A DNA stretch of 64,000 nt from NCBI RefSeq assembly GCF_902686445.1, contig NC_062217.1, positions 82,293,258-82,357,257 on the forward strand, given 5' to 3'. The number at the start of each line of letters is the position of its first letter. Position 1 is the first letter of the stretch. Positions 12,003-23,880 of this stretch are shown here, piece after piece. Origin of the DNA: Sciurus carolinensis. Its lineage: Eukaryota; Chordata; Mammalia; Rodentia; Sciuridae. A model generated the notes under the pieces. That model was given only the letters and a program-made list of their open reading frames with translations, was not told the origin of the DNA and did no database searches. Position numbers and translations under genes: made by a program.

Positions 12003-12536
12003 ATTAGGGTTCTTTAGAGGTACGGAATCAACAGGAAATATGCTTATAAAAGGGGATTTATTAGATTGGCTTAGATAACCAGAAGGTAGACAGTCCATAA
12101 TTACTGTCTGCAGCTGGAGAGCTGGAAGAACCAGCAGCTGCACAGTTTAAGATATGGAAACCCCAGAATAAGAAGGATCAACAGTGCCATCCTAGTCCAA
12201 GACCAAAGCTTCTGGAAACTATCTGGAGAATCACTGGCAGAGTCCACTTTGGAAGAATGAAGAAGTGAGAGTCCAATATCCTCAGATGATCAAAGCAGCA
12301 ATCAAGATCCCATTCAAGAAGAGCCGAGCTTGTATCTGTATCTGCTTCCTTGTTCTTCCAACTTTTATTCCATCCTATTGGACGGTGCTGCCCACGCTTA
12401 GGGAGAGTATCCACTTCAGTTCACGATCCCACATTCCAGGCATTCCTAGATACGCCCTTATTGATACACCCAGAGGCCTCTTAATCATTAGCATCTCTTA
12501 ATTCAATCAAGTTGACAATTCAAATTAACCATTACA
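12003..12536 (-). mobile_element. ERVL-type LTR (MLT2-like)
   Basis: On the minus strand it starts 'tgtaatggttaatttgaat...caacttgattgaatt' and ends with '...taataaatccccttttataagc...ttctaaagaaccctaata'. This is the usual order for a family of ERVL LTRs whose end reads 'AGAACCCTAATA'. No internal sequence. Confidence 0.65.
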
Positions 12537-12727
12537 GATGGGGAGCAGGCACATTGTGTGCTTGTGGCATACAGTGACAGAGGCCAGGGAGGTCATTAAA
12601 TATCCTGAAGGGCACAGAATAGACCCAAAGCAAAGAACGATCTTTCCTCAAAGATCAATAGAGCTGAGACTGAGAAATCCTGCTCTTACTAGATGACAAA
12701 CACATAAATAGATAGCTACAACAACAT

Positions 12728-12898
12728 GGGAGTAAATATAGTATTTTTTAAAAATACTTTTGGTTGTAAATGGATATGATACTTTATTTTATTTATTTAA
12801 TTTTATGTGGTGCTGAGAATTGAACCCAGTGCTTCACACATGCTAGGCAAGGGCTCTACCACTGAGCTACAACTCCAGCCCAAATGCAGTGTTTTTTT
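12728..12898 (-). mobile_element. ID SINE with TSD
   Basis: Reverse-complement ID body (gtgctgagaattgaaccca; gctaggcaagggctctaccact) after the A-rich tail (as T-rich text). Flanks AAATATAGTATTTTTT (about 12735) and AAATGCAGTGTTTTTT (about 12882) look like a diverged TSD. Confidence 0.88.
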
Positions 12899-13210
12899 GG
12901 TTTTGTTTTGGTGTTTTTTAAGTATCATGTATTAATAGAGTATCAAGGTAGGATTGTTTTTGAAGACATATTCTTTATAAATACATTAAAATATGTTTTT
13001 ATCATGGAAAATTTTAAGCTCTCAAAAATAAAAGAGTATAGTAAACCCCATATACCAGCTTCAACCATTATCAATGTCCATTTTATTTCATATGCCAATG
13101 CTCCCTCCCACCTTATCACAGATTTTTATTTGTAACCATTTCAGTATGTACTTTTAAGATAAAAGGGTTTCTTTTTAAAAATGTAACTATTTATGTAACT
13201 ACTTAATCAC
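12899..13210 (-). mobile_element. Probable ancient L1M 3' UTR scrap
   Basis: The plus strand includes 'atcatggaaaattttaagc... aaccccatataccagcttcaac', a phrase of some L1M 3' regions. Strongly diverged. Confidence 0.4.
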
Positions 13211-13953
13211 AACTTTAAAAAATCCTTAAAACAGATACATTCTTCACACAAAAAACAAAAACAAGAATAAGGAAGACCCTTCCACGTTTGTTTGATGTTA
13301 TTAACAGACATTTGACCTGCCTGCCCTGGTAGTGTCCTCTAGTTTTGAGGTGAGCACGAAGAGGCTGAAATCTTTCTTCTCCTGTGTACCTTGTCATTTT
13401 GCACATTCTGTCAGAAGACTGCTGAGCGATGCTACCCCGGCAAAGATCTAATCTGCAATATTGGTCCGGTTATTTTTTTTTAACATTGGCACAATCCATA
13501 GACCTGATTAAAATTCAGCTGCACATCCAAACTGTCTGGTCAGGACAAGATTAACAACAAACTGTTCCCTATGGCAAGTTCTTTCTTCATGCATCAGAGC
13601 AGGATGTAATTTCGTAACCTGTTTGGCCATCTTCCCTAAGAACAAAATGGTTCTGACATAGAATTTCAGTTGCTCCTGCATTTGGGCACAGGGGAGGCGA
13701 ATGGCATTTGTATTTGTTAGAAGAAGCCAACGATAGAAAATCCAAAATAGAGTTCATGAAAATGAGTCAGGAAGAAGTCAAAGACATTAAAATTAACACC
13801 TTGTCTCCTGACTCCCTTCTTATGAGGCATATCTGGGTAATGAGTACAACAGAGAGCTCTGAGGGTTTCCTAAAGATGAGTCACCATGGCTTTGGAGGGA
13901 AGGCACCTGGGTTTGACATCTCATTCTTTCTTGATCAGGTGCCCTTCACCTCC
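13211..13953. other. Unassigned sequence
   Basis: No repeat recognised. A 336-bp open frame starting at 13708 runs into the TTA microsatellite and SINE, so it is not treated as a gene. Confidence 0.45.
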
Positions 13954-13996
<43 letters not shown>

Positions 13997-14002
13997 TATT
14001 AT
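13954..14002. repeat. (TTA)n microsatellite
   Basis: About 15 TTA units with one interruption (tactat), at the tail end of the adjacent SINE. It probably grew from the SINE's A-rich tail. Confidence 0.97.
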
Positions 14003-14202
14003 TTTGGTACCAAGGATTGAACCCAGGGGTGCTTAACTACTGAGCCACATCCCCAGTTCTTTTTTGTATTTTATTTAGAGATAGGGTCTCACTGAGTGAG
14101 TGCCTTGCTAAGTTTCTGAGGCTGGCTTTGAACTTTTGTCCTCCAGCCTCATCCTCCTGAGCAGCTGGGATTACAGGTGTGCATCACCACACTCAGCCCA
14201 CT
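14003..14202 (-). mobile_element. B1-dID SINE
   Basis: Reverse-complement ID part (ggattgaacccaggggtgct, ctgagccacatccccag) followed by the B1 part (agagatagggtctcactgag ... gctgggattacaggtgtgc). Contains a small duplication 'gagtgagtg' in the B1 part. Confidence 0.9.
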
Positions 14203-14763
14203 TTTTTATCTATTTCCTTACTCTAAAATATATAAAGAAATAGTAGCTGGGGATGAGTTAGTGGTGAGTATTAGTATAAAATGTTTATAATGGTGCCTGC
14301 TAAAGTAAATGCTTAGTAATTGGTAACTATTATCTTCTACTGAAAGATATTTAAGTTCCTCCATTCTAGGAAAATGGGTGAGCAAAATAGGTGTCTTAGC
14401 CTGTGCTGTCCAATATGGTGTCCATCAGTCAGATGGGATTACAAACACTTGAAATGTGGCCAGTCTGCACTGGGGTGTGCTATAAGTATAAAATTCCAGC
14501 CTGATTTCCTGATTTTCAGTTTGAAAAAAGAAAAGAATATAAAGTATCTCATTAATAATTTTATATTAATTACATGTTAATGATATTTTGGATACATTGA
14601 CTTAAAATAAATTCACTAAAATTATTATACATTAGCATAAAAGTTAAATATAGTTAATAGTAATTTGCTTCTTTCTTTCTTTTTTTAAATGCAGCTATTA
14701 GAAAATTTTAAACGAGACTCTGGATGTGGCTTGGTACTAGAGCTCTTGTATAGTGTGCTTAAT
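14203..14763. other. Unassigned sequence
   Basis: No feature recognised. Confidence 0.45.
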
Positions 14764-14899
14764 CCAGCACAAAAAAAAAAAAAAAAAAAAAAGGAAGAAA
14801 GAAAGAAAAAGGAACAATGAGTCTGGCATTGTCTTTCTCTCGAACAGTCATGGTTTAGGCAGTACTAACCTGAACTTGGGCAAGAGGGCCCCTGCATAC

Positions 14900-14933
<34 letters not shown>

Positions 14934-14934
14934 C
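14764..14934. repeat. Poly(A)/purine run and (CA)n microsatellite
   Basis: A-run at 14770-14792 followed by GAAA-type repeats to about 14815, and a (CA)n tract at 14900-14934 with one CG interruption. Confidence 0.95.
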
Positions 14935-14970
14935 AATGAGTGCAGCCAGGAAATAGAGAGAAAGGCATTA

Positions 14971-14995
14971 TCTTGGCATTATGTTAGAAATATCT
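14971..14995 (+). repeat. 25-bp perfect direct repeat, copy 1
   Basis: Identical to 17141-17165, 2,170 bp downstream. It starts tcttggcatt and ends aaatatct. Flanks do not clearly match. Confidence 0.9.
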
Positions 14996-15774
14996 CAAGA
15001 GAGAATACAAGGGCTCCTCTGACTCAGGATCAGTTCGCTGCAGGACTATACGCCTAAACATGTGCTCTTGTGGTTAGCCTTGTTCAAGCCTCAGGGAGCC
15101 CATATTTTACATCCCAGTGCCATAAAGGTTTGTAGGTTGCACTACTGCTAATTTTGGAGATGGCCATTGCTTCAAAGTCTAGGGAAAAACTGAGTGGGGA
15201 AAACATTGTAATAAAAGACAAATCAATTATTTTATCAAAGCTTTCCCTGTGGTAATCGGTTTTCATTCCCCAGTAGTTCTGCCCCTCCGTGTTCTTGCTT
15301 CTCTTCTGTGGTTTTGAACATGCTTGTGAAATTGCAGAAACGCACATGGGTCAGAGGACTGTAGGCGGCATTGGAAGCCCTGCCAGATTCCCCCTTCCAT
15401 CCTGCCACTCCCTTCCCCTGTTTCTGAGGGTACTGCTCCAAGACAGTTCCCAGACATCCAAGCTTGGAGATGCTTGAGTGACTCACTAAAGCCACAGAGC
15501 TCCCACAGAGGTGGCCAAGGCTAGACTTGACCTGAGATGACATAGGTTTTTATCTCCTTCCTTTCCCTCCTCTTCTTCCCTGGTTCCTCACAGGTATTTT
15601 GCCCAGGAGCCTGTCCTCCGTAAATCATGTGGTCTCAGATCCAGTGGCTTGGGAACTGATTTAACAGCAACATTTTGCAGTATTAATTGATATATATGTA
15701 TTTATATCTTACATATCTATTGTATTATTTATAAATAAATGTATAATAATAATAATAATTATTGTCTCTACTTG
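14996..15774. other. Unassigned, relatively GC-rich unique sequence
   Basis: Several overlapping short open frames exist around 15084-15543 on both strands. None has a recognisable protein or a splice context. Confidence 0.45.
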
Positions 15775-16025
15775 GGGGTTGGGGCATTGATTCTAGGACA
15801 CCCCGCTCATCCCATACCAAAATCCAAGGGTGCTCAAGTTCCTTATATGAAATGAAGTAGTATTTGCATAGACCCTATGCACATCCTCCAGTAGACACTA
15901 AGTCATCTCTAAATGACTTCTAATACCAGCACAATGTAAATTCTATGTAAATAGTTGTTACACTATATTATTTGAGAATAACCACAAGAAAAAGTCTGTA
16001 TAAGTTCAGTACAGACACAATTTTG
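15775..16025. mobile_element. TcMar-Tigger-type DNA transposon fragment
   Basis: Phrases typical of Tigger elements in order: ataccaaaatccaagggtgc, agtagtatttgcatagac, gcacatcctcc, aatgtaaattctatgtaaat, agtctgtataagttcagtac. One end is truncated, so a full inverted repeat pair is not visible. Confidence 0.7.
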
Positions 16026-16615
16026 GATTTTTTTTTATTGAAGTTTTGAATATTTTGATTCAGAGGCCAATTATATATAATGTGTGTGATTTTATTAACC
16101 ACTAGAAGGATATTGGACACTAGACTTGTGATGATTTTTTAAAAAATTATGGCATATATTTACAGCTTTTATAATAAACATTTAATATCCAATTAAAATT
16201 TGGAAAGATATGACTTTCAGTTTTAAATAATTTTTACTTAAAAGTTTGATATTAAATTAATTTTAACTTTACATAGTATTAGGTAATTTTAATACATCAT
16301 TACAGTAAGCTTTTAAAACCTTTAAAATTTTTTTCATTTGCTTTATATTTTAATAATATTTTTAAATTTTGCACAATTTGAATACATTTTATTTTTAATT
16401 CCTCAGATTATTGTGGAACATAAATTATGTAAATATCTTAATAATAAAAAATGGTGCCTTTTAGGCTTGTAGTTATATAAAAATCATAGCTTTATACATA
16501 TTTTTCTATTCCTCTGTTACAAAGCCTTATTTGACAAGTTAACAGGAAAGAACATACTTTATTTAACACTTTATTAACTTGATTTAAAACTTTTAATATT
16601 TATAACTTTTAAGTA
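16026..16615. other. AT-rich sequence
   Basis: Very AT-rich, no assignable feature. Confidence 0.5.
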
Positions 16616-16619
16616 TTTC

Positions 16620-16855
16620 TATATTTTGAATCTTAAGTGTCCCCCAAAGGTCATGCACTAAAAGCTTGGTCCCCAGCCTGTTGAGAGGTGATGGAACCTT
16701 TAGAAGGTGGGGCCTAGTAGGGGGAAGTTCGATCATGAACCATGGGAATCATGAACCGAAACCTCTAAAAGTGTAAGCCAAACCCTTTTCTTCTTTAAGT
16801 TGATTTTTCTCAGGTATTTTGTCACAGTAATAGAAAGATGACTAACCTAAAAACT
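16620..16855 (+). mobile_element. MaLR (MST-like) LTR, internally deleted
   Basis: Start 'gaatcttaagtgtcccccaa', then 'cttggtccccagcctgttgag', 'ggaacctttagaaggtgggg'. It ends 'ttaagttgatttttctcagg...aaagatgactaac'. The middle third expected for this LTR type is missing. Confidence 0.72.
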
Positions 16856-17140
16856 TAGACATATAGTGGCGGTTCTGTGTCTTCTTGACTGCAGATAGGT
16901 AATTATCAATGGGCTAGTGCCAGTTTGGTTGGCAATGTAGACTTTTGGTGGCCTACTAACTTCTGAGTATTGTAACCTAAACTATTCCCTAAAATGCATT
17001 GAAGGAAATAGGTCTTTTTAAAATGGTGTAGTATCTCCTTGCATAATTGGTGCTCCCACCCCACACGTACCTTCTCAAATCATCCTTAGAACCATCTGTC
17101 TTAGCAATACAGTCAGCCTCCTGGTGCATGTTCAGATGAA
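16856..17140. other. Unassigned sequence
   Basis: Nothing recognised. Confidence 0.4.
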
Positions 17141-17165
17141 TCTTGGCATTATGTTAGAAATATCT
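17141..17165 (+). repeat. 25-bp perfect direct repeat, copy 2
   Basis: Identical to 14971-14995. Confidence 0.9.
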
Positions 17166-17824
17166 AGAAAGAGTCCAAAGTGTGCAATGCCAGTCTCAGA
17201 ACCTATATTATCTTGTTTTATAAATTCCACTGGAAGTTGTATAATCATGTCCCCGGCCTAAGGACCTCCTTCCTGTTGACGGCAAATAATTATGTCCTTT
17301 AACCCAAATCCCACTGGCTGCAACATCAGGAAAACATCTCATGCTACCTGCATTGATGCTCTTAAAGTACCTCTATTTTGCTTTGGTCTGAATTTATTAA
17401 TGTTGGTGTATGGTCTGACTATTTGAGCAGGATTATCCTGGTGACACACTTTTAGTTTCCAAATTTTCTTGAGCAAAGTCCCAGATTTCCAGCCCCTTGA
17501 CCCATGGAAACCTCATCATTCTTTATGATACACATACAAAATCCCTTTATGATACACGGTCTTTTACAAAAGTTGTGTATCTCCTTAAAATGATACCCAT
17601 CATATATGTTTTTAAAAGGTAAAGCCAATAGTTCATGAAAATACTTCATTTCATAGCAAATCGTGGTTTCAGCAGAAACAATGACGATCCTATGGTGAAG
17701 TATATCCTGGATCTGTTTCTCAGTGGCTCTCTCCTTTAGGTTGATTGTTGGATGGTATTGGTCAAAATTTTCCTTACATTGGAGACAGAAACGAAGGGAG
17801 AGAGAGTGTTCATTACCTTAAAAA
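17166..17824. other. Unassigned sequence
   Basis: Short minus-strand frame at 17452-17649 has no recognisable identity. No repeat recognised. Confidence 0.4.
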
Positions 17825-18790
17825 ATTATTTATTTAAAAAAATTATTTCAAAATACATATATCATAAAATTTACCATTTTCATTGTAAGTGTACAGTTTG
17901 GAGGCATTATGTTTAGCCACATTGTTGTTAACAACCTTCCTTATCATCAAGCCACAAAACTTTTTCATCTTCCCAGACTGAAATTCTCCCCATTAAACAA
18001 CTCCTCATTCTCCCTTCCTCTGTAAGGGACAGACAGACAAGGATGGTGGGAACATGAGGTTAAGTGAATAATGCGATAAAATGAGCCCACTGTGCTGACC
18101 CCCACATGCTTGCTCTTCCCAGAAGCAATTTACCTGCAGTCCTGCCTGACCTAAGGGGACAGGCTGTGTCACATTCCTCAGCGAACTACATTATCTTTAG
18201 GAGAAATGCAGGTCCAAGATGATGTAGATGGGAGAACACAGGAGACTTTGGGGATCAGACCCTGAAGTTTAGGGAGATGAGGGTAGTTCCTCCTAACTAT
18301 AAAAATCTATAAGAATATGTGGTTAAGAATCTAATTAGAACTGGTCAGCATGGGCCAAGGTGACCTAGAGTCACCTTGTCATGGCAGGTATCTGAAATTC
18401 TGATGTCACCTTGCTGTGAGTCAAAAGTTAAGATGTGGACCTACCCGGGACTCTCTGGGAACATCTCTGGGATCCCCAATAAAACTGGAGTGCAGGAGAG
18501 GCATGTTGTTCCCCTGCTCTCTCAGAGGACCCACTCTCTCCCTTGAGAGTGTCCCCTTTCCCCTTGTCAATCCCTTCAATAAACTCATTCCTGTTACTCT
18601 GAGCAGCATGTCTGAAATCTTTCTGACTTGATCACAGAATCCAGGTTTGGGGAGGGGTGTCTTCACACTGCCTCAGTTTCTTGGAAGGCCCCAGCTCTGT
18701 AACACCTTCAACCCTGGCAACTATTTTCCTACTTTCTGTACCTCTGCATTTGACCAGGTACCTCATGTGAGTGGAATCATACAATATCAT
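17825..18790 (-). mobile_element. Ancient L1M 3' region split by an LTR
   Basis: 17825-18015 (cataaaatttaccattttcattg, gtacagtttggaggcatta, ttttcatcttcccagactga) and 18695-18790 (ctggcaactattttcctactttctg, tgagtggaatcatacaatat) are adjacent parts of one L1M, minus strand. The sequence between them is an inserted LTR. Confidence 0.75.
18016..18692 (+). mobile_element. ERV LTR, solo, inside L1M
   Basis: Promoter/poly(A)-like layout: AATAAA in 'cttcaataaactcattcctg' at about 18578, then a U5-like end (ttctgacttgatcacagaatcc). A CTCTGTAA-like octamer occurs at both edges (about 18013 and 18694). No gag/pol nearby. Family not named. Confidence 0.6.
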
Positions 18791-19810
18791 TACTTTTTAA
18801 AAATCTAAAGTGCTTACCAATGTGCTTACTTGCAAGTCATTACAACAAAAATTATTCATTACCATGGCTATGAACCCAGGTAGTAGACCCTACATGTACT
18901 TTTCTATATCCCTGGATGCTTTGTAGCAACACACATATTTATGTAGACCTGAGAATGGTGGTGATTTTACAGGTTGGTGTGCTGCTTTGTGTATAATTCT
19001 TAATGGTCATTTGATGTGGGGGCAGAGTAGTCACTGTTTATTCAACAGCTGCTTCTTTTCGGAGTGTGACCTAACCTGACAGCAATGGTTCAATGTAACC
19101 TGGCTAGTGTTCGTTTAAGTAGAGTCCTGCGATGTAATGAAATCTGTCATTTATTTTCTGATTGAATTTCAGGTCTGTCTTTCAGAGGCAGTCCAGTCAC
19201 ACGCGTGGACTCACAGGGACGACCTAATTATTTCCCATCACCCATCGACTGCATTGCCCAGACAGCCCTAGTGGCTGCTGCATTTCACTGTGACAGGCAG
19301 CAGGTGCTGCCTGAGGGGAGTGCTGTAGAAGGGGGCTCCCTAGTGACGCAGATGAAAATAGTGATAAACTATACTGGGAACAGGAAGAGGAAGGGTAGGA
19401 TAGGGTAAATAAAACATCCTCATCTATCATAATGGCAAATTAATAGTCAAATCACAAGATCAATAAATGAAAAAATGCAGTTATTGTTAGAAAAGATCAA
19501 TTACCAGAAACACTGAAAATAAGCAGTAAAATATGATTACCTCTGAGATCAGGACCAGATCTTGCCTTTATTTAATTAGATTTTTAAAACTATATGTGTG
19601 TTTATCTTTCATTTAAAAACTCACGCAATTTAAAATTAATAAGTATCCTATGATTTTTAAGTGTTGCTGAACTTATAATAGATTATTTGGTCGTTATATA
19701 TTTTCTTTGTAAATGTTAAAAAGGAACATTATTATGTAAAGGCCTGAAATTTTTGATGAAAAAAGTGATCACATCTGAAATATATGGGGAGATAAAATAA
19801 CAGTAGTTCA
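18791..19810. other. Unassigned unique sequence
   Basis: No recognised repeat. 19150-19410 has mixed base composition and a 67-codon frame preceded by a pyrimidine-rich stretch ending in 'ttcag' (about 19171). This is not enough to call an exon. Confidence 0.4.
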
Positions 19811-20093
19811 GAAAAGATAGAGGGAGGGGGTGGGAGGGGTTAGTGTTAGGGTTAGAGTTAGAGTTAGGGAGGGGGGCAAGAATGGAGGAAGGAAGGACTG
19901 TATAGAGGGAGAAGAGGGGTGGGAGGGGTGGGGAGGAAGGGGAAAAAAATAACAGAATGAATCAAACAACGTTACCCTTTGTAAATTTATGATTACACAA
20001 ATGGTATGCCTTTACGCCATGTACAAACAGAGAAACAACATGTATCCCATTTGTTTACAATAATAAAAAAAAAAAAGAAAAGATAGAGGGAGG
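19810..20093 (+). mobile_element. 5'-truncated L1 3' UTR with TSD
   Basis: Only the G-rich 3' UTR is present (gttagggttagagttagag, ggggggcaagaatggagg, gaggggtgggaggggtgggg, and a tail ending in poly(A) at about 20065-20076). An 18-bp exact TSD (agaaaagatagagggagg) flanks it at about 19811 and 20077. A short retrotransposed 3' fragment. Confidence 0.93.
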
Positions 20094-20111
20094 TATCAAT
20101 AAAATGAATGA

Positions 20112-20235
20112 TTTTTCCAGATGTAGTGGCACACACCTGTTATCCCAGGTACTCAGGAGGCTGAGGCAGGATGATCGAAAGTTCAAGGCTGGTCTGGGTG
20201 ACATAGTGAGACCAAGTGTCAATTAAAAAAAAAAT
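20112..20235 (+). mobile_element. B1 SINE monomer
   Basis: 7SL-derived text: agtggcacacacctgttatc, aggctgaggcaggatgatcg, agttcaaggctggtctgggt, A-rich tail. No ID part. Confidence 0.85.
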
Positions 20236-20647
20236 CAATTAATTAAATAATGATTCTTCTAGGATAACTTTCAAAGTCTGAATTTAAAATATCCAGAAAA
20301 AAAATAAATCAAATGAAAAAAATTTCTCCATTCTACTTGATTAATAAATACTTTATATATGCTTTTATATACACTCTATGTATATTTTTACATTCATTTT
20401 CTACTTTTATATTATCTTATAATATATGTATATTATTTTACATAATATAGTTATAATATATATAATGTATATATATGAATGTATAACTCTATAGAACATA
20501 ATAAATATTTTCACTATTAATACAATATATTCTCACAAGACCAGATTGGAATTCACAGATTAAGTATGAATTTTATTCTTATAAGTTCATGGTCTCCTTA
20601 AAGTAAATACATATCTAAGGAACTGACAATCTGAAATAATTCTGTTT
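20236..20647. other. AT-rich sequence
   Basis: TA-rich text (notably 20330-20490). No feature. Confidence 0.5.
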
Positions 20648-20854
20648 AAGAAAATCTTTCCAGGGACTCGGGTTGTAGCTCAGTGATAGAGTGCTTACCT
20701 AGCATGTGTGAGGCATTGGGTTCGATTTTCAGCACCACATATAAATAAATAAATTAAAGGTTCATTGCAACTAAAAAACATATTTTTTTTAAAAAAGCCT
20801 ACATTAGAAAAAAAAAAAAAAGAAAGAAAGAAAGAAAAAAAGAAAATCCTTCCA
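20648..20854 (+). mobile_element. ID SINE with long A/GAAA tail and TSD
   Basis: ID body at 20663-20735 (gggttgtagctcagtgatag, gggttcgattttcagcac), then a tail of ATAAATA text, poly(A) and GAAA repeats to 20839. TSD AAGAAAATCYTTCCA at 20648-20662 and 20840-20854. Confidence 0.93.
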
Positions 20855-22819
20855 CAAAGTCCAATTCTACAAAGAAGATCAGTTGGAAGAATTCATGCAT
20901 ATTACCAAGAATTCATATAGGGTTTCCTTAAATGATGGTCTTCACTAATACAAAATTCAATTTCAGGTTTAAAAAACGAAATCAATGCATAGCTTTTTAG
21001 GAACACATCATTTCAAGAATGCAGGCTTGTAAAAAGCAAGTGCTAAGAAGGGTGTGATTACTTGAAAATGTGTGATAAATGTTCTGCCTCATTAACAATG
21101 CAAAATTCTGCTTCAAAGAAAGGCATCAGAGTAAAGAAATTCCAGTGTGTAAATGGATGGGAGGGCAGATTCACAAAGATGCAAATGTTGAGTAGCTTCT
21201 ATTACCTACCTATGCTGCCCAGGGAATACACACTTGGGTAGAATAGAATTCGGATGGACTTGCCAAAACTCTGCACTTCTTTGAGACCTATGATTTTAAC
21301 TCATAACTTCATCTTAAGATTTCCCAGAAGTTTTGAGAATATAATCCTGTACCAGTGACAGGCAGGCACTTGAAACAAGGCTAGACCATCCATTGGCAGA
21401 TCATTTCCATTGGGCAACTAGTCTGTCCATTGTATTATGCTTCCAGCAAACCTCAACTGCTGTTGGCAGACAAACTGATTTATGTGGAAAAAATTTTGTG
21501 TGGTGGGGAAAGGAACTGAATAGATCAAAGGGATTTATTCTTTCCCATATGCTTCTGAGTCTATATTATCATATTATATAGGTCAATCATAGCTCTCATG
21601 GTTTCCAAAATAAAAAGGAAAGCAAATTCACATGTCTGTTCCCTACACTTTTCCCTTTTGTAGATTTTTCTTTTCATTTTGTGATTTTCACCAATTATAG
21701 GTTTGAATGTTTTTCTATTAGAAAATCAATAATTTGTAGAAATATCCAATTTTAGATTTGTTTTCAGATAAAATTTAAGGTACTCTAACGAACAAATAAG
21801 GCAGAATAAAGAAGTTTCCGTGGAAGGAAAAAACTGAGACCACTTTAACAAAGTATACGTGAGGAAGAAAAAAAAAAAAAATTCTAGAACCAGACAACAC
21901 TCTAAACTGAACATTGTCCACAATGCCACCACTTTTATGGGGAGCTACTTTTACATCGGAAAAAAAAACAAAAAACAAAAAACAAAAAAACAGGAAATGA
22001 GATACAGAGATTACCTAATTGGTTAGTTTGGTTGTTGCCTTATTTGGGCCTAATTTCTAACTTTCAGCTTGGGATTGGTTGAGGAGCCAGCTGCTCATTG
22101 ACTGAGACCCAGTTGCTTCCTTACAATATTATATTCTTGGGTTGAGTTACAACCTGCTTACGATTCGAGCTATGTTGTAGTTCACTATATATGAAGACCA
22201 CTTTGTGCCAGATTAATAATTCAAGTATGAAGGCAGCATAGGCCAAATTATTTCAGTTCAGGAGTTCTTATGTTGGAAGAAAGAGAATTAAAATGAAAAG
22301 TATCAAACATGAGCAGTCAGGCTAAACTGATGGTATGTTATTATCCACAGCGGTGTTGATATTCATGGTGGAATTGTAAATGCTACAACTACATATGTTA
22401 AATTGTCCAAATAGAGAACTACAAAGCCACCCACACACATTTCAGACCATGAACATTAGTGTATGTGGGAACTCAAAGATAATGAATACAGAGAAGATTG
22501 GGCTTCCAACAATTTCTATTGGTCAGAGTCCTGTGGACCTGGCTAGAAGGAAAAGAAGCAGCATGTGCAATCACATCTCATTAGCCAGGCTGGGAAACAG
22601 AGGCACAATGCCTACTCTTGGTCCTTCTGGCTGGAGGAGGATGGAAAATGTCCAGTGTACCTGTGGGTGACAATTGGGTGAAGAACCCGTTCTAAGTTAG
22701 GGAGTATTTCTTACATGATACTGTTCACCGTTCTGGGGTTTTGCTCTGAAGATGGATTTTTATTTGCTTTTAATGTATTTTTATATGTTGAATTTGTAGA
22801 CAGAGGATACAATCATGAG
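20855..22819. other. Unassigned unique sequence
   Basis: Nothing assignable in about 2 kb beyond A-runs at 21869-21881 and 21960-21991. Short open frames lack identity. Confidence 0.45.
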
Positions 22820-23178
22820 ATTTTTTTTAACTTTATTTGTTTATTTATTTTCATTAACTTTTTGACAGTGATGAATTTTTTAAGAAATTATTTTCATAGA
22901 AGTATAAAAGGTAATAATGTCTGTTTCAATCTACCATCCTTCCCATCCCCACCTACCCCACCCCTCCCCTCACTCCCCTCTCTACAATCCAAAGTTCCTT
23001 CATACGTTCCTGCTCACCCCCCACTATGAATCAGCATCGGCATATTGGAGAAAACATTCGGCCTTTGGTTTGAGGGGACTGGCTTATTTCACTTAGCATG
23101 GTAGTTTCCAGTTCCATCCATTTACTGGCAAATGCTGTAATTTCATTCTTCTTTAAGACTGAGTAATATTCCATTGCA
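22820..23178 (-). mobile_element. 5'-truncated L1 3' end
   Basis: Plus strand shows T-rich tail, then the C-rich 3' UTR strand (ctaccccacccctcccctcac), then the ORF2 C-terminus (gcttatttcacttagcatgg... gactgagtaatattccattg). Flanks CAATCATGAG and CAATCACAAG are a probable TSD. Confidence 0.88.
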
Positions 23179-23189
23179 ATCACAAGGTT

Positions 23190-23880
23190 TAACATCACCT
23201 CAAATATAAGAAGGTAAGTGAAGTTGAGCCTGCCTCCCACCTCTGACCCTTGTCCACCCAGCTGTCACCACTCTCACCTTTGTCCCTCAGGTAACCACTA
23301 TTAATAGTTTCTGACCTGCATCTTCAGAGTATTCTTATTTACACACAAGCAACTGCAAATATTTATTTTTTACTTTTCTCTCCCTTTTGGTTTACACAAA
23401 CAGTATCATACTCTACACTGTCTTCAGGACCTTGCTTTTTCAGTTAACAACTATATATTTCCTGTTGTCTTCAACCATTTAGTAAATAGTCTATCTTTTC
23501 ATCCACTGATTTTAGATGCAATTTTTAATTCTAAATTCTTGTATTGGGGTATATTTCTGGGCTTTATGTTTTAATGTTTTCTTTTCTTTCCCAAAGTTTT
23601 CCTAGCTATTTTTGTTTGTTTGTTTTTCAACATGAATGTTAAGACTAGTTTGTTTAATTTAAAAATGAAACAACAACAGTAATAGCAAACAAAACAATAA
23701 AAATATCTTTTGGCATTTAATTTATGAATTAACTTAGAAAGAATTACCATCATCTTGATGCTGAAAGTTCCTATCCAAATACATAAATGTCTTTCCATTT
23801 GTTTAATTAAGTCTTATGCTGATATTTGACATATTTTTATATCACTTCTGTGATTTCTTGTTCATTAATTCCAGTGGATT
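23190..23880 (-). mobile_element. Probable ancient L1M remnants
   Basis: Phrases such as 'gtaaccactattaatagttt', 'tcttatttacacacaagca' and 'tgatgctgaaagttcc' suggest very old L1 on the minus strand. Assignment is weak. Confidence 0.45.

Noticed and set aside
13708..14043. 111-codon plus-strand frame
   Set aside because: Its second half is the TTA microsatellite (poly-Leu) and a SINE. First half not recognised.
19150..19410. Possible exon after a pyrimidine tract
   Set aside because: No matching donor, protein family or partner exon. Left as unique sequence.
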